Part shown: one piece after another, positions 18,348-27,532 of the stretch
Position numbering within the stretch: position 1 is the stretch's first letter
Layout: each line of letters opens with the position of its first letter
DNA from: Desulfonatronovibrio hydrogenovorans DSM 9292
Lineage (GTDB): Bacteria; Desulfobacterota; Desulfovibrionia; Desulfovibrionales; Desulfonatronovibrionaceae
DNA: 64,000 bases
NCBI RefSeq assembly: GCF_000686525.1
Contig: NZ_JMKT01000010.1
Span: 124,001 to 188,000 of the forward strand
Reading direction: 5' to 3'
Notes under the pieces: model-generated
What the model was told of the DNA's origin: nothing
Database searches by the model: none
What the model saw: only the letters and a program-made list of their open reading frames with translations
Made by a program: the position numbers and the translations under genes

Positions 18348-19094
18348 ATGGGATTCAGAAAACAACTCAACTACGCTCAAAAAACCTGCCTGGGCCGGTG
18401 CGGCAAGCTCATGCAGCAAACATCAATGATCCACCCTGGTGCCAGAATCGGCGTGGCCCTGTCCGGTGGAGTGGACAGCTGGGTGATGACCATGGTCCTC
18501 ATGCTCAGGCAAAGGATCGTGCCCTTTGATTTTGAACTGATGATCCTCCACGTCAATCCCGGTTTTGATCCCCGGAACCACCACCCCTTGAGGTCCTGGC
18601 TCAGAGACAATCCTGTTGCTGCCCATGTGGAAGTCACTCAAACAGGCCCCAGATCACACGATCCGGGCCACACCAAATCCCCCTGTTTTCTCTGTTCCTG
18701 GGAAAGAAGAAAAATCCTCTTTAACTTATGCCGAAAATACAGGCTCACTCACCTGGCCCTGGGCCACAATTCCGATGATCTTGCTGCAACCTTTTTCATG
18801 AACCTGATGCAGACCGGAAGGGTTGAGGGTCTCTCAGCCAGGGAATCTTTTTTTGAGGGCAGGTTAACTGTGATTCGGCCGCTGCTCATGGTTGAAAAAA
18901 AATATATCCGGAATGCAGCCTCCCGGTGGAGCCTTCCAGTCTGGGCCAATCCCTGTCCATCTGCTCAAACAGCCAAAAGAGCCCAGATGGAAGAAATATT
19001 GAACTCACTCTATAGAAAAGACAGGATCTACCGAAAAAATATAATCAACGCCCTTAAAAGATGGCAGCTTGACTTGAACCTGCAGTTTAATTAA
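18348..19094 (+). CDS. TtcA-like tRNA thiolation ATPase
   Basis: A 248-residue PP-loop ATP pyrophosphatase of the TtcA/TilS superfamily. The PP motif is SGGVDS near residue 41. PCFLCSWERRKIL near residue 104 provides the C-x-x-C pair and ANPCPS near residue 204 the third cysteine, the arrangement that holds a 4Fe-4S cluster in TtcA. Family TtcA makes 2-thiocytidine at tRNA position 32. The start codon has no strong ribosome-binding site. Because the family also thiolates other positions, the exact tRNA site is uncertain. Confidence 0.8.
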   Translation: MGFRKQLNYAQKTCLGRCGKLMQQTSMIHPGARIGVALSGGVDSWVMTMVLMLRQRIVPFDFELMILHVNPGFDPRNHHPLRSWLRDNPVAAHVEVTQTGPRSHDPGHTKSPCFLCSWERRKILFNLCRKYRLTHLALGHNSDDLAATFFMNLMQTGRVEGLSARESFFEGRLTVIRPLLMVEKKYIRNAASRWSLPVWANPCPSAQTAKRAQMEEILNSLYRKDRIYRKNIINALKRWQLDLNLQFN

Positions 19095-19108
19095 TCAAAC
19101 TGAAATAT

Positions 19109-19277
19109 CTTGGTTGACCCAGTATCTTGCCCTGACCCAAAAACCCGGATAACAGTCCCGAGAAAGAGGCAGGATCAGTTTCGGCTTCCTGGTGCTTCAC
19201 GGAACTGGCCCTGAACCCGGTTCTTTCCCGTATCCAGAGGTCCGGGCCGAAAAATAATTTAGATCCAGTCAACCAAG
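19109..19277 (+). ncRNA. Candidate rod-like structured RNA (or small inverted-repeat element)
   Basis: The 201-base gap between the TtcA-like and M23 genes folds by inspection into one long rod. A perfect 10-bp closing stem pairs 19109-19118 (CTTGGTTGAC) with 19268-19277. Inside it are stems 19129-19137/19239-19247 (8 of 9), 19147-19151/19231-19235 (5 of 5), 19159-19168/19221-19230 (9 of 10 with one G-T) and 19170-19183/19200-19213 (13 of 14 with two G-T). Seven-base bulges sit on alternate sides and the apical loop is 16 bases. The shape recalls 6S-type RNAs, but I cannot assign a family. A mobile inverted-repeat element is the alternative. Strand is assumed. Confidence 0.42.
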
Positions 19278-19295
19278 CAGTGGAGATGACTTTTC

Positions 19296-20198
19296 ATGCT
19301 TTTTAGAAAATACCAGTTTGTAATATTCAAAGAAAGACACGGCAGCTGTTCCAAAGTCTGCATTCCAGGCTGGACCTTTCTTCTGGCTGGCGTGCTGTTT
19401 ATCGCCCTTATAGGAACCAACATCTTTTTCTGGGATTATTACAGAAACTTCAAGTCAGTCAGTCAGCAGCTGGAACAGGCTGAAAAAAAGGGCCAGTCCC
19501 AGAATATCCAGCTGACTTCTTTTTATCATAAAATTAAAGAGCTTGAACAGGATCTGGACCGGGTCAGAGAATTTGATGACCGGCTCAGGGTGATGCTCAA
19601 TATCGACCCGGAGCATCCAGCCAGCAGCTTTCCAGCCGGAGGGACTCCGGAAAACAGCCTGTCCAACTCTTACCCGTTCTACCGTCAGGAGATGCTGGCC
19701 AGGAAAATGCACAGCTTCATTGAGCAGCTGAGCACTCAGGCCCGGCTGGAGGAAATCAGGCAGCAGGAAATAATCCAGGCCATCAAGAACCAGAACGATT
19801 TACTGTCCAGCACCCCCTCCATCTGGCCCACCCAGGGCTGGGTGTCTTCGGAATTCGGTTATCGGAACTCGCCTTTTACCGGACGCAGGGAATTTCATCG
19901 GGGACTGGATATTTCAGCTCCCATCGGAACCCCCATCTATGCCCCGGCTGATGGAAAGGTCTCTTTTTCCGGCAATGACGGAGCCTACGGCATATCCCTG
20001 GTCATAAATCATGGAAGGGGGATAACAACAAGGTATGCTCACCTGCAAAGATATGTTGCCCAGAGAAATCAGGAGGTTTCCAGAGGGCAGCTCATTGGAT
20101 ACGTCGGCAACACCGGGCGCAGCACCGGGCCTCACCTGCACTACGAAGTCCGGGTCAACAACATGCCGGTCAATCCCATGAGGTACATCCTGAACTGA
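19296..20198 (+). CDS. M23 (LytM-type) zinc metallopeptidase, membrane-anchored
   Basis: A 300-residue envelope protein. A short cytosolic N-terminus is followed by one membrane segment (residues 27-50), a coiled coil (about 55-95), a spacer, and a C-terminal peptidase M23 domain from about residue 185. Both zinc motifs are intact: HRGLD (H-x-x-x-D) and HLHYE (H-x-H), so catalysis is expected. It likely cuts peptidoglycan cross-links or activates amidases in the periplasm, in cell shape or division. GGAG lies ten bases before the ATG. Confidence 0.9.
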   Translation: MLFRKYQFVIFKERHGSCSKVCIPGWTFLLAGVLFIALIGTNIFFWDYYRNFKSVSQQLEQAEKKGQSQNIQLTSFYHKIKELEQDLDRVREFDDRLRVMLNIDPEHPASSFPAGGTPENSLSNSYPFYRQEMLARKMHSFIEQLSTQARLEEIRQQEIIQAIKNQNDLLSSTPSIWPTQGWVSSEFGYRNSPFTGRREFHRGLDISAPIGTPIYAPADGKVSFSGNDGAYGISLVINHGRGITTRYAHLQRYVAQRNQEVSRGQLIGYVGNTGRSTGPHLHYEVRVNNMPVNPMRYILN

Positions 20199-20226
20199 TT
20201 CTCACCCTTTATCCAGCTATTCCCAA

Positions 20227-20255
20227 GGCAGGCTCCACAGCCTGCCTTTTTCTTT
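20227..20255 (+). terminator. Intrinsic terminator after the M23 gene
   Basis: GGCAGGCT and AGCCTGCC form a perfect 8-bp stem with a four-base loop, followed by TTTTTCTTT. It separates the M23 gene from the flagellar operon. Confidence 0.9.
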
Positions 20256-20336
20256 GCAGACAGGTCCACTTCCATTTCGCCTCTCTTCCCATTCAGATCC
20301 TTTTCCTCTTCTCCAGCACCATCCTGTCGGTAGTCA

Positions 20337-20352
20337 TGGCGCAACTTTTGCT
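20337..20352 (+). promoter_or_regulatory. Candidate sigma-54 promoter of the flagellar operon
   Basis: TGGCGC-aactt-TTGCT matches the sigma-54 consensus TGGCAC-N5-TTGCW with one change and the exact GG-to-GC spacing. It lies after the terminator and 13 bases before the fliR ATG. Transcription would begin around 20362, giving an almost leaderless fliR message, consistent with the lack of any ribosome-binding site there. Confidence 0.5.
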
Positions 20353-20364
20353 AAAGCCAAATCC

Positions 20365-21153
20365 ATGGATCTCTATAACTTTAATCCTGAAACCATACTC
20401 AGCTTCATCCTTACCCTCTTCAGAATAAGCCTGGTGGTCTTTTTGCTGCCCTTTCTGGGAGGCGAAGCCATTCCCAGAATCATCAAGGCAGCCCTGTGCA
20501 TTGTGCTGTCACTGGGACTCTGGCCTTACCTGGCCTTTGAAGGAAGCTACATGCCCGACCATCCCATCCAGATCGCCATCTGGCTTTTTGGAGAACTGCT
20601 CCTGGGGCTGGTCCTGGGCATGGTGGTCAGATTCCTCATTGCAGCCATTCAGACTGGAGGCCAGATCATTGGATTTCAGATGGGCTTTGCCATGGTCAAT
20701 GTTGTTGACCCCATAACCGGTGTTTCTGAAGCTGTAACTGCCCATTTTTTATATATGACCTCAATGCTGACTTTCCTGGCCCTGAACGGTCATCTGTACA
20801 TGCTCAGGGGTTTGACTCAAAGCTTCGAGCTGGTTCCACCGGGCGGACTGCTCATAACCCCTGAACTCGTCAACCAGGTGCTCTTTTTCTCGGGTCAAAT
20901 TTTTGTTCTGGCTGTAAAAATTGCAGCTCCCATCATAACAGCTGTGTTCCTGGTCAACCTTGGCCTGGCCTTTATATCCAGGGCTGCTCCCCAAATGAAT
21001 GTGCTGCTCATCGGCTTTCCCTTGAAAATCGCCATCGGCTTCCTGTTTCTGGGCATGGTCTTTGAAATAATGTCCATCTACGTAGCCGAATTCATCACCA
21101 CCCTTGGCGCAAACCTGTATAATCTGCTCAAGGCTGGCAGCCCGGCTTTGTGA
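20365..21153 (+). CDS. fliR: Flagellar export protein FliR
   Basis: A 262-residue inner-membrane protein of the flagellar type III export gate, with about six hydrophobic segments. The start MDLYNFNPETILSF matches the FliR N-terminus of related bacteria. With FliP and FliQ, absent here, it forms the export pore. No ribosome-binding site precedes the ATG. It is first of a long plus-strand flagellar operon; flhB begins 24 bases later. Confidence 0.94.
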   Translation: MDLYNFNPETILSFILTLFRISLVVFLLPFLGGEAIPRIIKAALCIVLSLGLWPYLAFEGSYMPDHPIQIAIWLFGELLLGLVLGMVVRFLIAAIQTGGQIIGFQMGFAMVNVVDPITGVSEAVTAHFLYMTSMLTFLALNGHLYMLRGLTQSFELVPPGGLLITPELVNQVLFFSGQIFVLAVKIAAPIITAVFLVNLGLAFISRAAPQMNVLLIGFPLKIAIGFLFLGMVFEIMSIYVAEFITTLGANLYNLLKAGSPAL

Positions 21154-21176
21154 TATTTTTTTAACCGGACAAGAGC

Positions 21177-22238
21177 ATGCCCCAAAAAGATCCAAGTCGC
21201 ACTGAAGATGCCACCCCGAAACGGCGAAAAAAAGCCAGGCAAGAGGGTAATGTCCCTAAAAGCCAGGAATTGCCAAAGGTGGTGGGACTCCTTGGCGGAA
21301 TCATTGCTCTTCGCTTTGCCTTTCCGCACATCAGGGATAACGTGACCCACAGTGTGCAGTGGTTTCTGAGTCAGGCCACCCTGTTTCAGTTCAACCAGGA
21401 AAATATCTATCATCTCTTTATCTTCTGTGCCTCCATCATTGGCAAAATCGTCCTGCCGATCATGTTCTTCATCCTGTTTTTCACCATCACCATCATGTAC
21501 ATCCAGATCGGACCGCTCTGGACTACCAAACCTCTCAAGCCAAAACTCAAGGTCTTTAACATTGTCGAAGGCCTGAAAAAAAAATTCATGGATGTCAAAA
21601 CGCTGGTCAGGTTGGTCAGGAACGTCTGCCAGGCCCTGGCTGTTGCGGTTGCTCCATATATCGTTCTCAAAATGGAATTCTCCAACCTGGTCCCCCTTTT
21701 CTATGAATCCCCGGCCATGATCGGAAGCTACATCCTGAACGCCGGATTCAAAATGGCCCTTTTCGCTCTTGTGCCCCTGCTTATCATAGCCATTGCTGAT
21801 GTGGTCTACACCAGATGGGATTACAACGAAAACCTCAAAATGACCAAAGACGAAGTTAAGGACGAAAGAAAACAGGCAGAAGGAGATCCCAAGATCAAAA
21901 GCAAACAGCGTCAGAAAATGATGGCCGCTGTCCAGCAGCGCATGATGCAGGACGTGCCCAAGGCCGATGTGGTCATCACCAACCCGACCCATATTGCCGT
22001 AGCCATAAAGTACGATCCAGCCAAGGCCCCGGCCCCCATGGTCCTGGCCAAGGGAGTCAATCACCTGGCAGAAAAAATCAAAGATGTCGCTAGGAAGAAT
22101 AACGTGCCCATCCGGGAAAACAAACCCTTGGCACAGGCCTTGTATAAGAGTGTTGAGATCGGCCAGACCATACCTGAAGACCTGTATAAGGCAGTGGCTG
22201 CGGTTCTGGCGGAAATATACAAGATGAAAGGCAGATGA
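21177..22238 (+). CDS. flhB: Flagellar export protein FlhB
   Basis: A 353-residue export-gate protein with four membrane segments (about residues 30-210) and a cytosolic C-terminal domain. The autocleavage motif NPTH (VVITNPTHIAVAIKYDP) lies near residue 266. Cleavage between Asn and Pro switches export from rod/hook to filament substrates. The basic N-terminus (TPKRRKKARQEG) is typical. The family's full length is present. Confidence 0.96.
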   Translation: MPQKDPSRTEDATPKRRKKARQEGNVPKSQELPKVVGLLGGIIALRFAFPHIRDNVTHSVQWFLSQATLFQFNQENIYHLFIFCASIIGKIVLPIMFFILFFTITIMYIQIGPLWTTKPLKPKLKVFNIVEGLKKKFMDVKTLVRLVRNVCQALAVAVAPYIVLKMEFSNLVPLFYESPAMIGSYILNAGFKMALFALVPLLIIAIADVVYTRWDYNENLKMTKDEVKDERKQAEGDPKIKSKQRQKMMAAVQQRMMQDVPKADVVITNPTHIAVAIKYDPAKAPAPMVLAKGVNHLAEKIKDVARKNNVPIRENKPLAQALYKSVEIGQTIPEDLYKAVAAVLAEIYKMKGR

Positions 22239-22335
22239 TCAGGTCCGTCCTGAACTTCAGCCCATCCGGAACAAACCAGCAGGTGGTTCTGGCAGGCTAA
22301 AAAGGTCCGAAACAAACATTCCAGGTGTCAAATAT

Positions 22336-24438
22336 ATGTCAGTAAAATCATCAGTGGCCAATCTGGATTACTCCAAGTTCACCAGACAGGGCGATATCCT
22401 CCTGGCTTCGGGAGTTGTAATCATACTGTTCGTCATGCTTGTGCCTCTGCCCACCATCATCCTGGACATCATGCTGACCTTCAATCTGTCCTTTGCCTTT
22501 GTGATCCTGATGACCGCCATGTTCATCAAGACTCCTCTGGAATTCACCATCTTTCCCTCACTGCTCCTGGTCACTACCCTCATGCGTCTGGCCATCAACG
22601 TGGCCACAACCAGGTTGATCCTGCTCCACGGCGATACCGGGACCAATGCTGCAGGCAAGGTGGTGGAGTCATTCGGAAGCTTTGTGGTGGGCGGTAATTA
22701 CCTTATAGGTATTGTCATATTTCTGATTCTTTTCGCCCTGAACAAAATGGTCATTGCTACTGGAACCACCAGGATCGCTGAAGTAGCCGCCAGGTTCACC
22801 CTGGATTCACTGCCTGGCAAACAGATGTCCATTGAAGCCGACCTGAATGCCGGGCTCATCGATGAAAACGAAGCCAAGAGACAAAGAGAAGCCATCCGCA
22901 AGGAATCGGATTTCTACGGAGCCATGGATGGTGCAGGCAAGTTCGTATCCGGTGACGTCAAAGCCGGGATGCTCATAACCGTGATCAATATTGTCGGGGG
23001 GCTACTCATAGGCATTTTTCAACAAGGCATGAGCTGGAACGAGGCTGCCCAGACCTACACCCTGCTGACCATAGGGGACGGACTGGTGGCTACCATCCCT
23101 TCCATCATCATCTCTACATCAGCCGGCATCATTGTCAGCCGGGCAGCGGCAGAAGCCCAGATGGGAGAGGAATTCATCGCCCAGCTGACCAATCACCCCA
23201 GGGCCCTGCGTCTGGTAGCCGGAGTCCTGTTTTTGTTCGGCATGGTCCCAGGGATGCCTACTTTTGTTTTCCTCCTTCTGTCAGGCTTTCTGTTCACTGT
23301 CTCCTTCCTGGCCCAGGGCCAGAAAGACCGGGAAGAAGAAAAGAGGGGTCCCAAGAGGCAGGACAAGAAGCCCTCCCTGGAAACCCCTGAAGAAGTCCAC
23401 GCCCTTCTGCCTCTGGACATTCTGGAACTTGAAGTTGGTTACGGACTGATCCCTCTGGTGGACGAGGAACAAAGCGGCAATCTTCTGGCCAGGATCAGGT
23501 CCATCCGCAGGCAGTTCGCTGTGGACATGGGCGTGGTCATTCCTTCCCTTCACCTGCGGGACAACCTGCAGCTCAAACCAGGTGAATACGCAGTCCTGAT
23601 CAAGGGCAACCAGGTGGCCAGAGCAGAAATCATGATCGATCACTTTCTGGCAATGGACCCCGGGGATGCCAAACATCGGATCAAAGGCATTGAAACCCTT
23701 GAACCGGCCTTTAATCTTCCAGCCCTGTGGATTCCAGAAAACAAAAAGGAAGAAGCAGCCATGGCCGGATATACTGTAGTTGATCCGTCAACTGTAATTG
23801 CTACTCACCTGACAGAAATATTCAAGCATAATCTGCATGAATTTCTGGGTAGGCAGGAAACCCAGGCCCTTCTGGACAATCTGGGCCAGAGAGCTCCCAA
23901 AGCTGTAGAAGAACTGGTTCCAGGCACCCTGAGCCTTGGAGTTGTCCAGAAAGTTCTCCAGAACCTGGTAAAAGAGAAAGTTTCCATCCGGGATCTCCTG
24001 ACCATAATTGAAACCTTGTCCGACTATGGACAGCAGACCAAGGACCCTGAACAATTGACCGAATTCGTCCGGCAGAAAATGGGCCGGACCATTGTCAAAC
24101 CATTTTTAGGAGAGGAAGGGACCCTGTCCGTGATTTCAATGGAAGACAAAATCGAGGCAGCCTTTCAGGATGGTTTAAGGCAGACCGACCATGGCACCTA
24201 TCTGGCCATGGAACCCAAGCTGGCCCAGAAAATCATCCAGGCAATCAGCAGAATAATGGAAAAGACAGTGGTCAGCGACGGCCAGCCGGTTCTTTTGACC
24301 ACGCCGGTCATCAGGCCGCATCTGGCTCAGCTCCTGCTCCGCTTTGTCCCGAATCTTCCAGTTATTTCCCAGACCGAGATCCCTTCCAACATCCGTCTGG
24401 AATCAGCCAACATTGTGAGCCTGAAAAATGCAGATTAA
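22336..24438 (+). CDS. flhA: Flagellar export protein FlhA
   Basis: A 700-residue protein with about eight membrane segments in the first 330 residues and a cytosolic domain that docks chaperone-substrate complexes. The FHIPEP-family region (FALNKMVIATGTTRIAEVAARFTLD and SIEADLNAGLIDENEAKRQR) is fully conserved. AGGTG lies eight bases before the ATG. flhF begins inside the last 11 bases, so the two are translationally coupled. Confidence 0.96.
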   Translation: MSVKSSVANLDYSKFTRQGDILLASGVVIILFVMLVPLPTIILDIMLTFNLSFAFVILMTAMFIKTPLEFTIFPSLLLVTTLMRLAINVATTRLILLHGDTGTNAAGKVVESFGSFVVGGNYLIGIVIFLILFALNKMVIATGTTRIAEVAARFTLDSLPGKQMSIEADLNAGLIDENEAKRQREAIRKESDFYGAMDGAGKFVSGDVKAGMLITVINIVGGLLIGIFQQGMSWNEAAQTYTLLTIGDGLVATIPSIIISTSAGIIVSRAAAEAQMGEEFIAQLTNHPRALRLVAGVLFLFGMVPGMPTFVFLLLSGFLFTVSFLAQGQKDREEEKRGPKRQDKKPSLETPEEVHALLPLDILELEVGYGLIPLVDEEQSGNLLARIRSIRRQFAVDMGVVIPSLHLRDNLQLKPGEYAVLIKGNQVARAEIMIDHFLAMDPGDAKHRIKGIETLEPAFNLPALWIPENKKEEAAMAGYTVVDPSTVIATHLTEIFKHNLHEFLGRQETQALLDNLGQRAPKAVEELVPGTLSLGVVQKVLQNLVKEKVSIRDLLTIIETLSDYGQQTKDPEQLTEFVRQKMGRTIVKPFLGEEGTLSVISMEDKIEAAFQDGLRQTDHGTYLAMEPKLAQKIIQAISRIMEKTVVSDGQPVLLTTPVIRPHLAQLLLRFVPNLPVISQTEIPSNIRLESANIVSLKNAD

Positions 24439-25495
24439 GACCTACCGCGGCACCTCATACTCATCACTGATCCGAAAAATAAAGGGAGAGCTGGGGACTG
24501 ACGCAGTTATTCTGAGCAGCGACTGCATCAGCTCCAATGGCAACAAATGTTACGAAGTTGTGGCTGCCCTGGAAAACGGCACTGACAATACGGCCCAGGA
24601 AACCTGTCCCTCTGTGAATCCCAAGCTGGATCAGCGCATGGATATGGACTGGAGAATGGAATGGGAAAACTTCAAGAACAGCTTTTTCAAGATCATCAAG
24701 AGCAATATTCCTGGGCCCAGCATAACCAAGAGGCAGAAGCAGATCCTGGAATACCTGGAAAAGCAGGGGGTTCATCCTGAGGTAATCATGGACCTTTGGT
24801 CCTCCATGGCTGAGAACATCCACCTTCCGACCCTTAAGGTTCTAGGAGATGTTGTTCCTACGATCTCCTGGGACAAATGTCTGTCCAGTTCAAGAATACA
24901 TGCCTTGGTTGGACCAAGTGGCGCAGGAAAAACCACCACCATACTTAGGCTGGCTCTGGACGCCAGACGTAAAGGGCCGGACAAAAGAATCTGTCTGGTC
25001 AACACTGACACCAATCACGCCGGTGGAAGACTGTACCTCAAGCACTATGCCGACCTCTCAGGACTTGACTACATGGAAGTAAAATCTACTTCACACTGGC
25101 AGGATCTGGCAGCCAAAAAATCATCATATGACCTTATTTTTGTTGACACCCCAGGGCTTGGCGATGACACTGAACCCTTAAGCCGCGAAATCAGGGAGCT
25201 GCTTTCCATGCATTGCCATCTGGTCATGAGTCCGGTCTATGGGTCAGCCCAGATTGACCATTACCTTGCCGGACTGCCTTGCACAGATGGCCTGAAAAGT
25301 ATCATCTGGACCAAGATCGACGAGGCCTGCAATCATGGGGTGCTGATCAATACATCCTGGAAAACCAGACTGCCGGTTTCATATTTTTCATTCGGGAAAA
25401 GTCTCAGACAATGCTCGTCACCAGCTACTCAGGAAAGTCTGTGGATGCTAATCTTCAAAAAGCAGCTGCCCAAAGGCAGCCCTGCAGCTGACTGA
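24428..25495 (+). CDS. flhF: Flagellar SRP-type GTPase FlhF
   Basis: A 355-residue GTPase that sets flagellar position and number at the cell pole. An N-terminal B domain starts MQIKTYRG; the GTPase NG domain has P-loop GPSGAGKTTT near residue 160, DTPGLGDD near residue 238 and TKIDEA near residue 295. It is shorter than many FlhF proteins because its B domain is brief. FlhG, its partner ATPase, is next downstream. Confidence 0.93.
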   Translation: MQIKTYRGTSYSSLIRKIKGELGTDAVILSSDCISSNGNKCYEVVAALENGTDNTAQETCPSVNPKLDQRMDMDWRMEWENFKNSFFKIIKSNIPGPSITKRQKQILEYLEKQGVHPEVIMDLWSSMAENIHLPTLKVLGDVVPTISWDKCLSSSRIHALVGPSGAGKTTTILRLALDARRKGPDKRICLVNTDTNHAGGRLYLKHYADLSGLDYMEVKSTSHWQDLAAKKSSYDLIFVDTPGLGDDTEPLSREIRELLSMHCHLVMSPVYGSAQIDHYLAGLPCTDGLKSIIWTKIDEACNHGVLINTSWKTRLPVSYFSFGKSLRQCSSPATQESLWMLIFKKQLPKGSPAAD

Positions 25496-25543
25496 CCGGT
25501 GATAAACCGCCAAAACAATCGACCAGTATTAACAGGCAACAAA

Positions 25544-26362
25544 ATGAAAGACAGCAAGCTACCCATGGTATTTTCAGTAACCTCCGGCAAAGGTGGGGTC
25601 GGCAAGACAAATATTTCAGTCAACCTGGCCTGCTCCCTGGCTGATATGGGCAAAAAAGTGCTCGTCCTGGATGCCGACCTCGGGCTGGCTAATGTGGACG
25701 TGCTTTTGGGAATTGCTCCAAAACTCAATCTGTTTCACCTCTTTCATCAGCAAGAACCCCTGGAAAACATTGTTGTAGATACCCCCTACGGATTCCAGGT
25801 CCTCCCGGCAGCATCCGGGGTCAGCGAGATGCTGTCCCTGTCCACGGGACAGAAGCTTGAACTTTTGGAAGCCATGGATTCTCTGGAGGACAAGATTGAC
25901 TACCTGATAGTGGACACTGGAGCCGGAATAAATGAAAATGTTGTCTATTTCAATCTGGCTGTGCAGCAAAGGCTCCTGGTGCTGACTCCTGAACCCACCT
26001 CCTTGACCGATGCCTATGCCCTGATCAAGGTACTGAAAACCAGGCACGACATTGACAAATACAAGGTCGTGGTCAACTGGGCCAGATCCAGGGAAGAGGC
26101 CAGAAATGTATTCAAAAAACTTTATAACGCCTGCGACCACTTTCTGAGCGGAGTTTCCCTGGATCTGGCCGGGATCATCCCCCTGGACGCCAAAGTTAAA
26201 AAAGGTGTTGCCAGCCAGATACCCTTTTGCCATTATGATGCCGACTCACCAGCTTCCAGGGCAATAAAGGACCTTTCCAAAACAGTAGTCAACTGGGAAC
26301 CGGACAAAAACCTTGATGGCAATATCAAATTCTTCTGGAAAAAGCTGCTCTTCCAGGAATAA
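25544..26362 (+). CDS. flhG: Flagellar number regulator FlhG (MinD/ParA ATPase)
   Basis: A 272-residue MinD-type ATPase with the deviant Walker A motif SGKGGVGKTN near residue 14 and Walker B DADLGLANVDVLLG near residue 44. With FlhF it limits flagella to one per pole. I chose ATG 25544, which gives the family N-terminus; GTG 25499, just after flhF, would add 15 residues. The C-terminal end overlaps the start of fliA. Confidence 0.92.
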   Translation: MKDSKLPMVFSVTSGKGGVGKTNISVNLACSLADMGKKVLVLDADLGLANVDVLLGIAPKLNLFHLFHQQEPLENIVVDTPYGFQVLPAASGVSEMLSLSTGQKLELLEAMDSLEDKIDYLIVDTGAGINENVVYFNLAVQQRLLVLTPEPTSLTDAYALIKVLKTRHDIDKYKVVVNWARSREEARNVFKKLYNACDHFLSGVSLDLAGIIPLDAKVKKGVASQIPFCHYDADSPASRAIKDLSKTVVNWEPDKNLDGNIKFFWKKLLFQE

Positions 26363-27104
26363 TCCTTGGCAAGTCCTTGAAAACAGGGATGTTTCCTTTG
26401 GCGAGCTTTCACCCGGTGAAAAAGACGAGATCGTCAGGGCCTACGCCCATAAGATAAAAATCAGCGCGGCCAGGCTCAAACACAGACTGCCCCGGCATGT
26501 GGAGATAAACGAACTCATCAGCGCTGGGACCCTGGGCCTGATGGAAGCTCTGGGTAATTTCGATTCCAGCTTTGGAATCAAGTTTGAGACTTTTGCCGAC
26601 AACCGGATCAAAGGTGCCATGCTGGACGAACTTCGGAAAATGGACTGGTTTTCCCGGGGGCTTCGGAAAAAGGTAAAACGGCTGGAGGAATGTATCAGAG
26701 ACTTTGAACAGAATTCCGGGACCAGGCCAACCAACCAGGAACTGAAAAAAATAACCGGTTTTTCTCTGGGTGAAGTCGAAGAGGGACTGGTGGCCCTGCA
26801 AAACCAGATCTGCCTGAGCCTTGAAGCTGTGCAGGAAAACTTTACTCTTGCCGGAGAACAGGATATTACTTCCGAACCCCAGTTGAGCACGGTATTCAAC
26901 GACCTTGTGGATAAAGTCGCCAGAATCATCGACAGGCTCACTGAAAAGGAACGCCTTGTTCTTTCTTTGTATTATGAAGAAGAGCTGACAATGAAAGAGG
27001 TGGCCCGGGTACTTGAGGTCACGGAAGGGAGGGTTTCACAGCTCCACTCCCAGGCCATAGGAAAAATTCAGAAAAAATTTTCGGAAGAGCACGAAGAAAT
27101 TTAG
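26316..27104 (+). CDS. fliA: Flagellar sigma factor FliA (sigma-28)
   Basis: A 262-residue group 3 sigma factor with region 2 (AGTLGLMEALGNFDSSFGIKFETFA) near residue 70, region 3 near 130 and region 4 (LSLYYEEELTMKEVARVLEVTEGRVSQLHSQ) near 215. It transcribes late flagellar and chemotaxis genes. The start is uncertain: ATG 26316 lies 47 bases inside flhG and the next 20 residues are unlike other FliA proteins, but no later start codon fits. Confidence 0.93.
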   Translation: MAISNSSGKSCSSRNNPWQVLENRDVSFGELSPGEKDEIVRAYAHKIKISAARLKHRLPRHVEINELISAGTLGLMEALGNFDSSFGIKFETFADNRIKGAMLDELRKMDWFSRGLRKKVKRLEECIRDFEQNSGTRPTNQELKKITGFSLGEVEEGLVALQNQICLSLEAVQENFTLAGEQDITSEPQLSTVFNDLVDKVARIIDRLTEKERLVLSLYYEEELTMKEVARVLEVTEGRVSQLHSQAIGKIQKKFSEEHEEI

Positions 27105-27113
27105 GAGGAACCT

Positions 27114-27497
27114 ATGCCCACCAACATGCAAATGCGGATTCTGGTAGTTGACGACTTTTCAACTATGCGCAGAATAATCAAAAATATCCTCAGACAGCTG
27201 GGTTTCAATAATATAGTTGAAGCCGACGACGGCACCACGGCCTGGGAAGTCCTGAACAAAGACAAGATCGACTTTATTGTCAGCGACTGGAACATGCCCA
27301 AGATGACCGGAATTGAACTTCTGCGCAAGGTCAGGGCCAGTGAAGAATTTGCGGACCTGCCCTTTTTAATGGTTACTGCCGAAGCACAGCAGGAGAACAT
27401 CATTGAAGCGGTCCAGGCCAAGGTTTCCAACTATATTGTAAAACCCTTCACAGCCGACACCCTGAGTCAAAAAATTGAAAAAATCTTTGAAAAATAG
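27114..27497 (+). CDS. cheY: Chemotaxis response regulator CheY
   Basis: A 127-residue single receiver domain. The acidic pair is VVDDF near residue 12, the phospho-acceptor Asp is in SDWNMP near residue 59, the switch Thr is in VTAEA near residue 87, and Lys is in VKPF near residue 109. Phosphorylated CheY binds the motor switch and changes rotation. AGGAGG lies five bases before the ATG. A Trp after the acceptor Asp is typical of the CheY3 type. Confidence 0.95.
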   Translation: MPTNMQMRILVVDDFSTMRRIIKNILRQLGFNNIVEADDGTTAWEVLNKDKIDFIVSDWNMPKMTGIELLRKVRASEEFADLPFLMVTAEAQQENIIEAVQAKVSNYIVKPFTADTLSQKIEKIFEK

Positions 27498-27532
27498 GCT
27501 CCACTCCTGAACTGGAGATAACAGAATAAGGC

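Noticed and set aside
19087-19272. 61-codon minus-strand frame across the rod-shaped element
   Set aside because: No ribosome-binding site; the frame lies in a highly self-complementary region and its protein looks random.
19109-19277. Firm identification as 6S RNA
   Set aside because: The outline fits, but the conserved central bubble and promoter could not be verified by eye, and a mobile element explains the repeat ends equally well.
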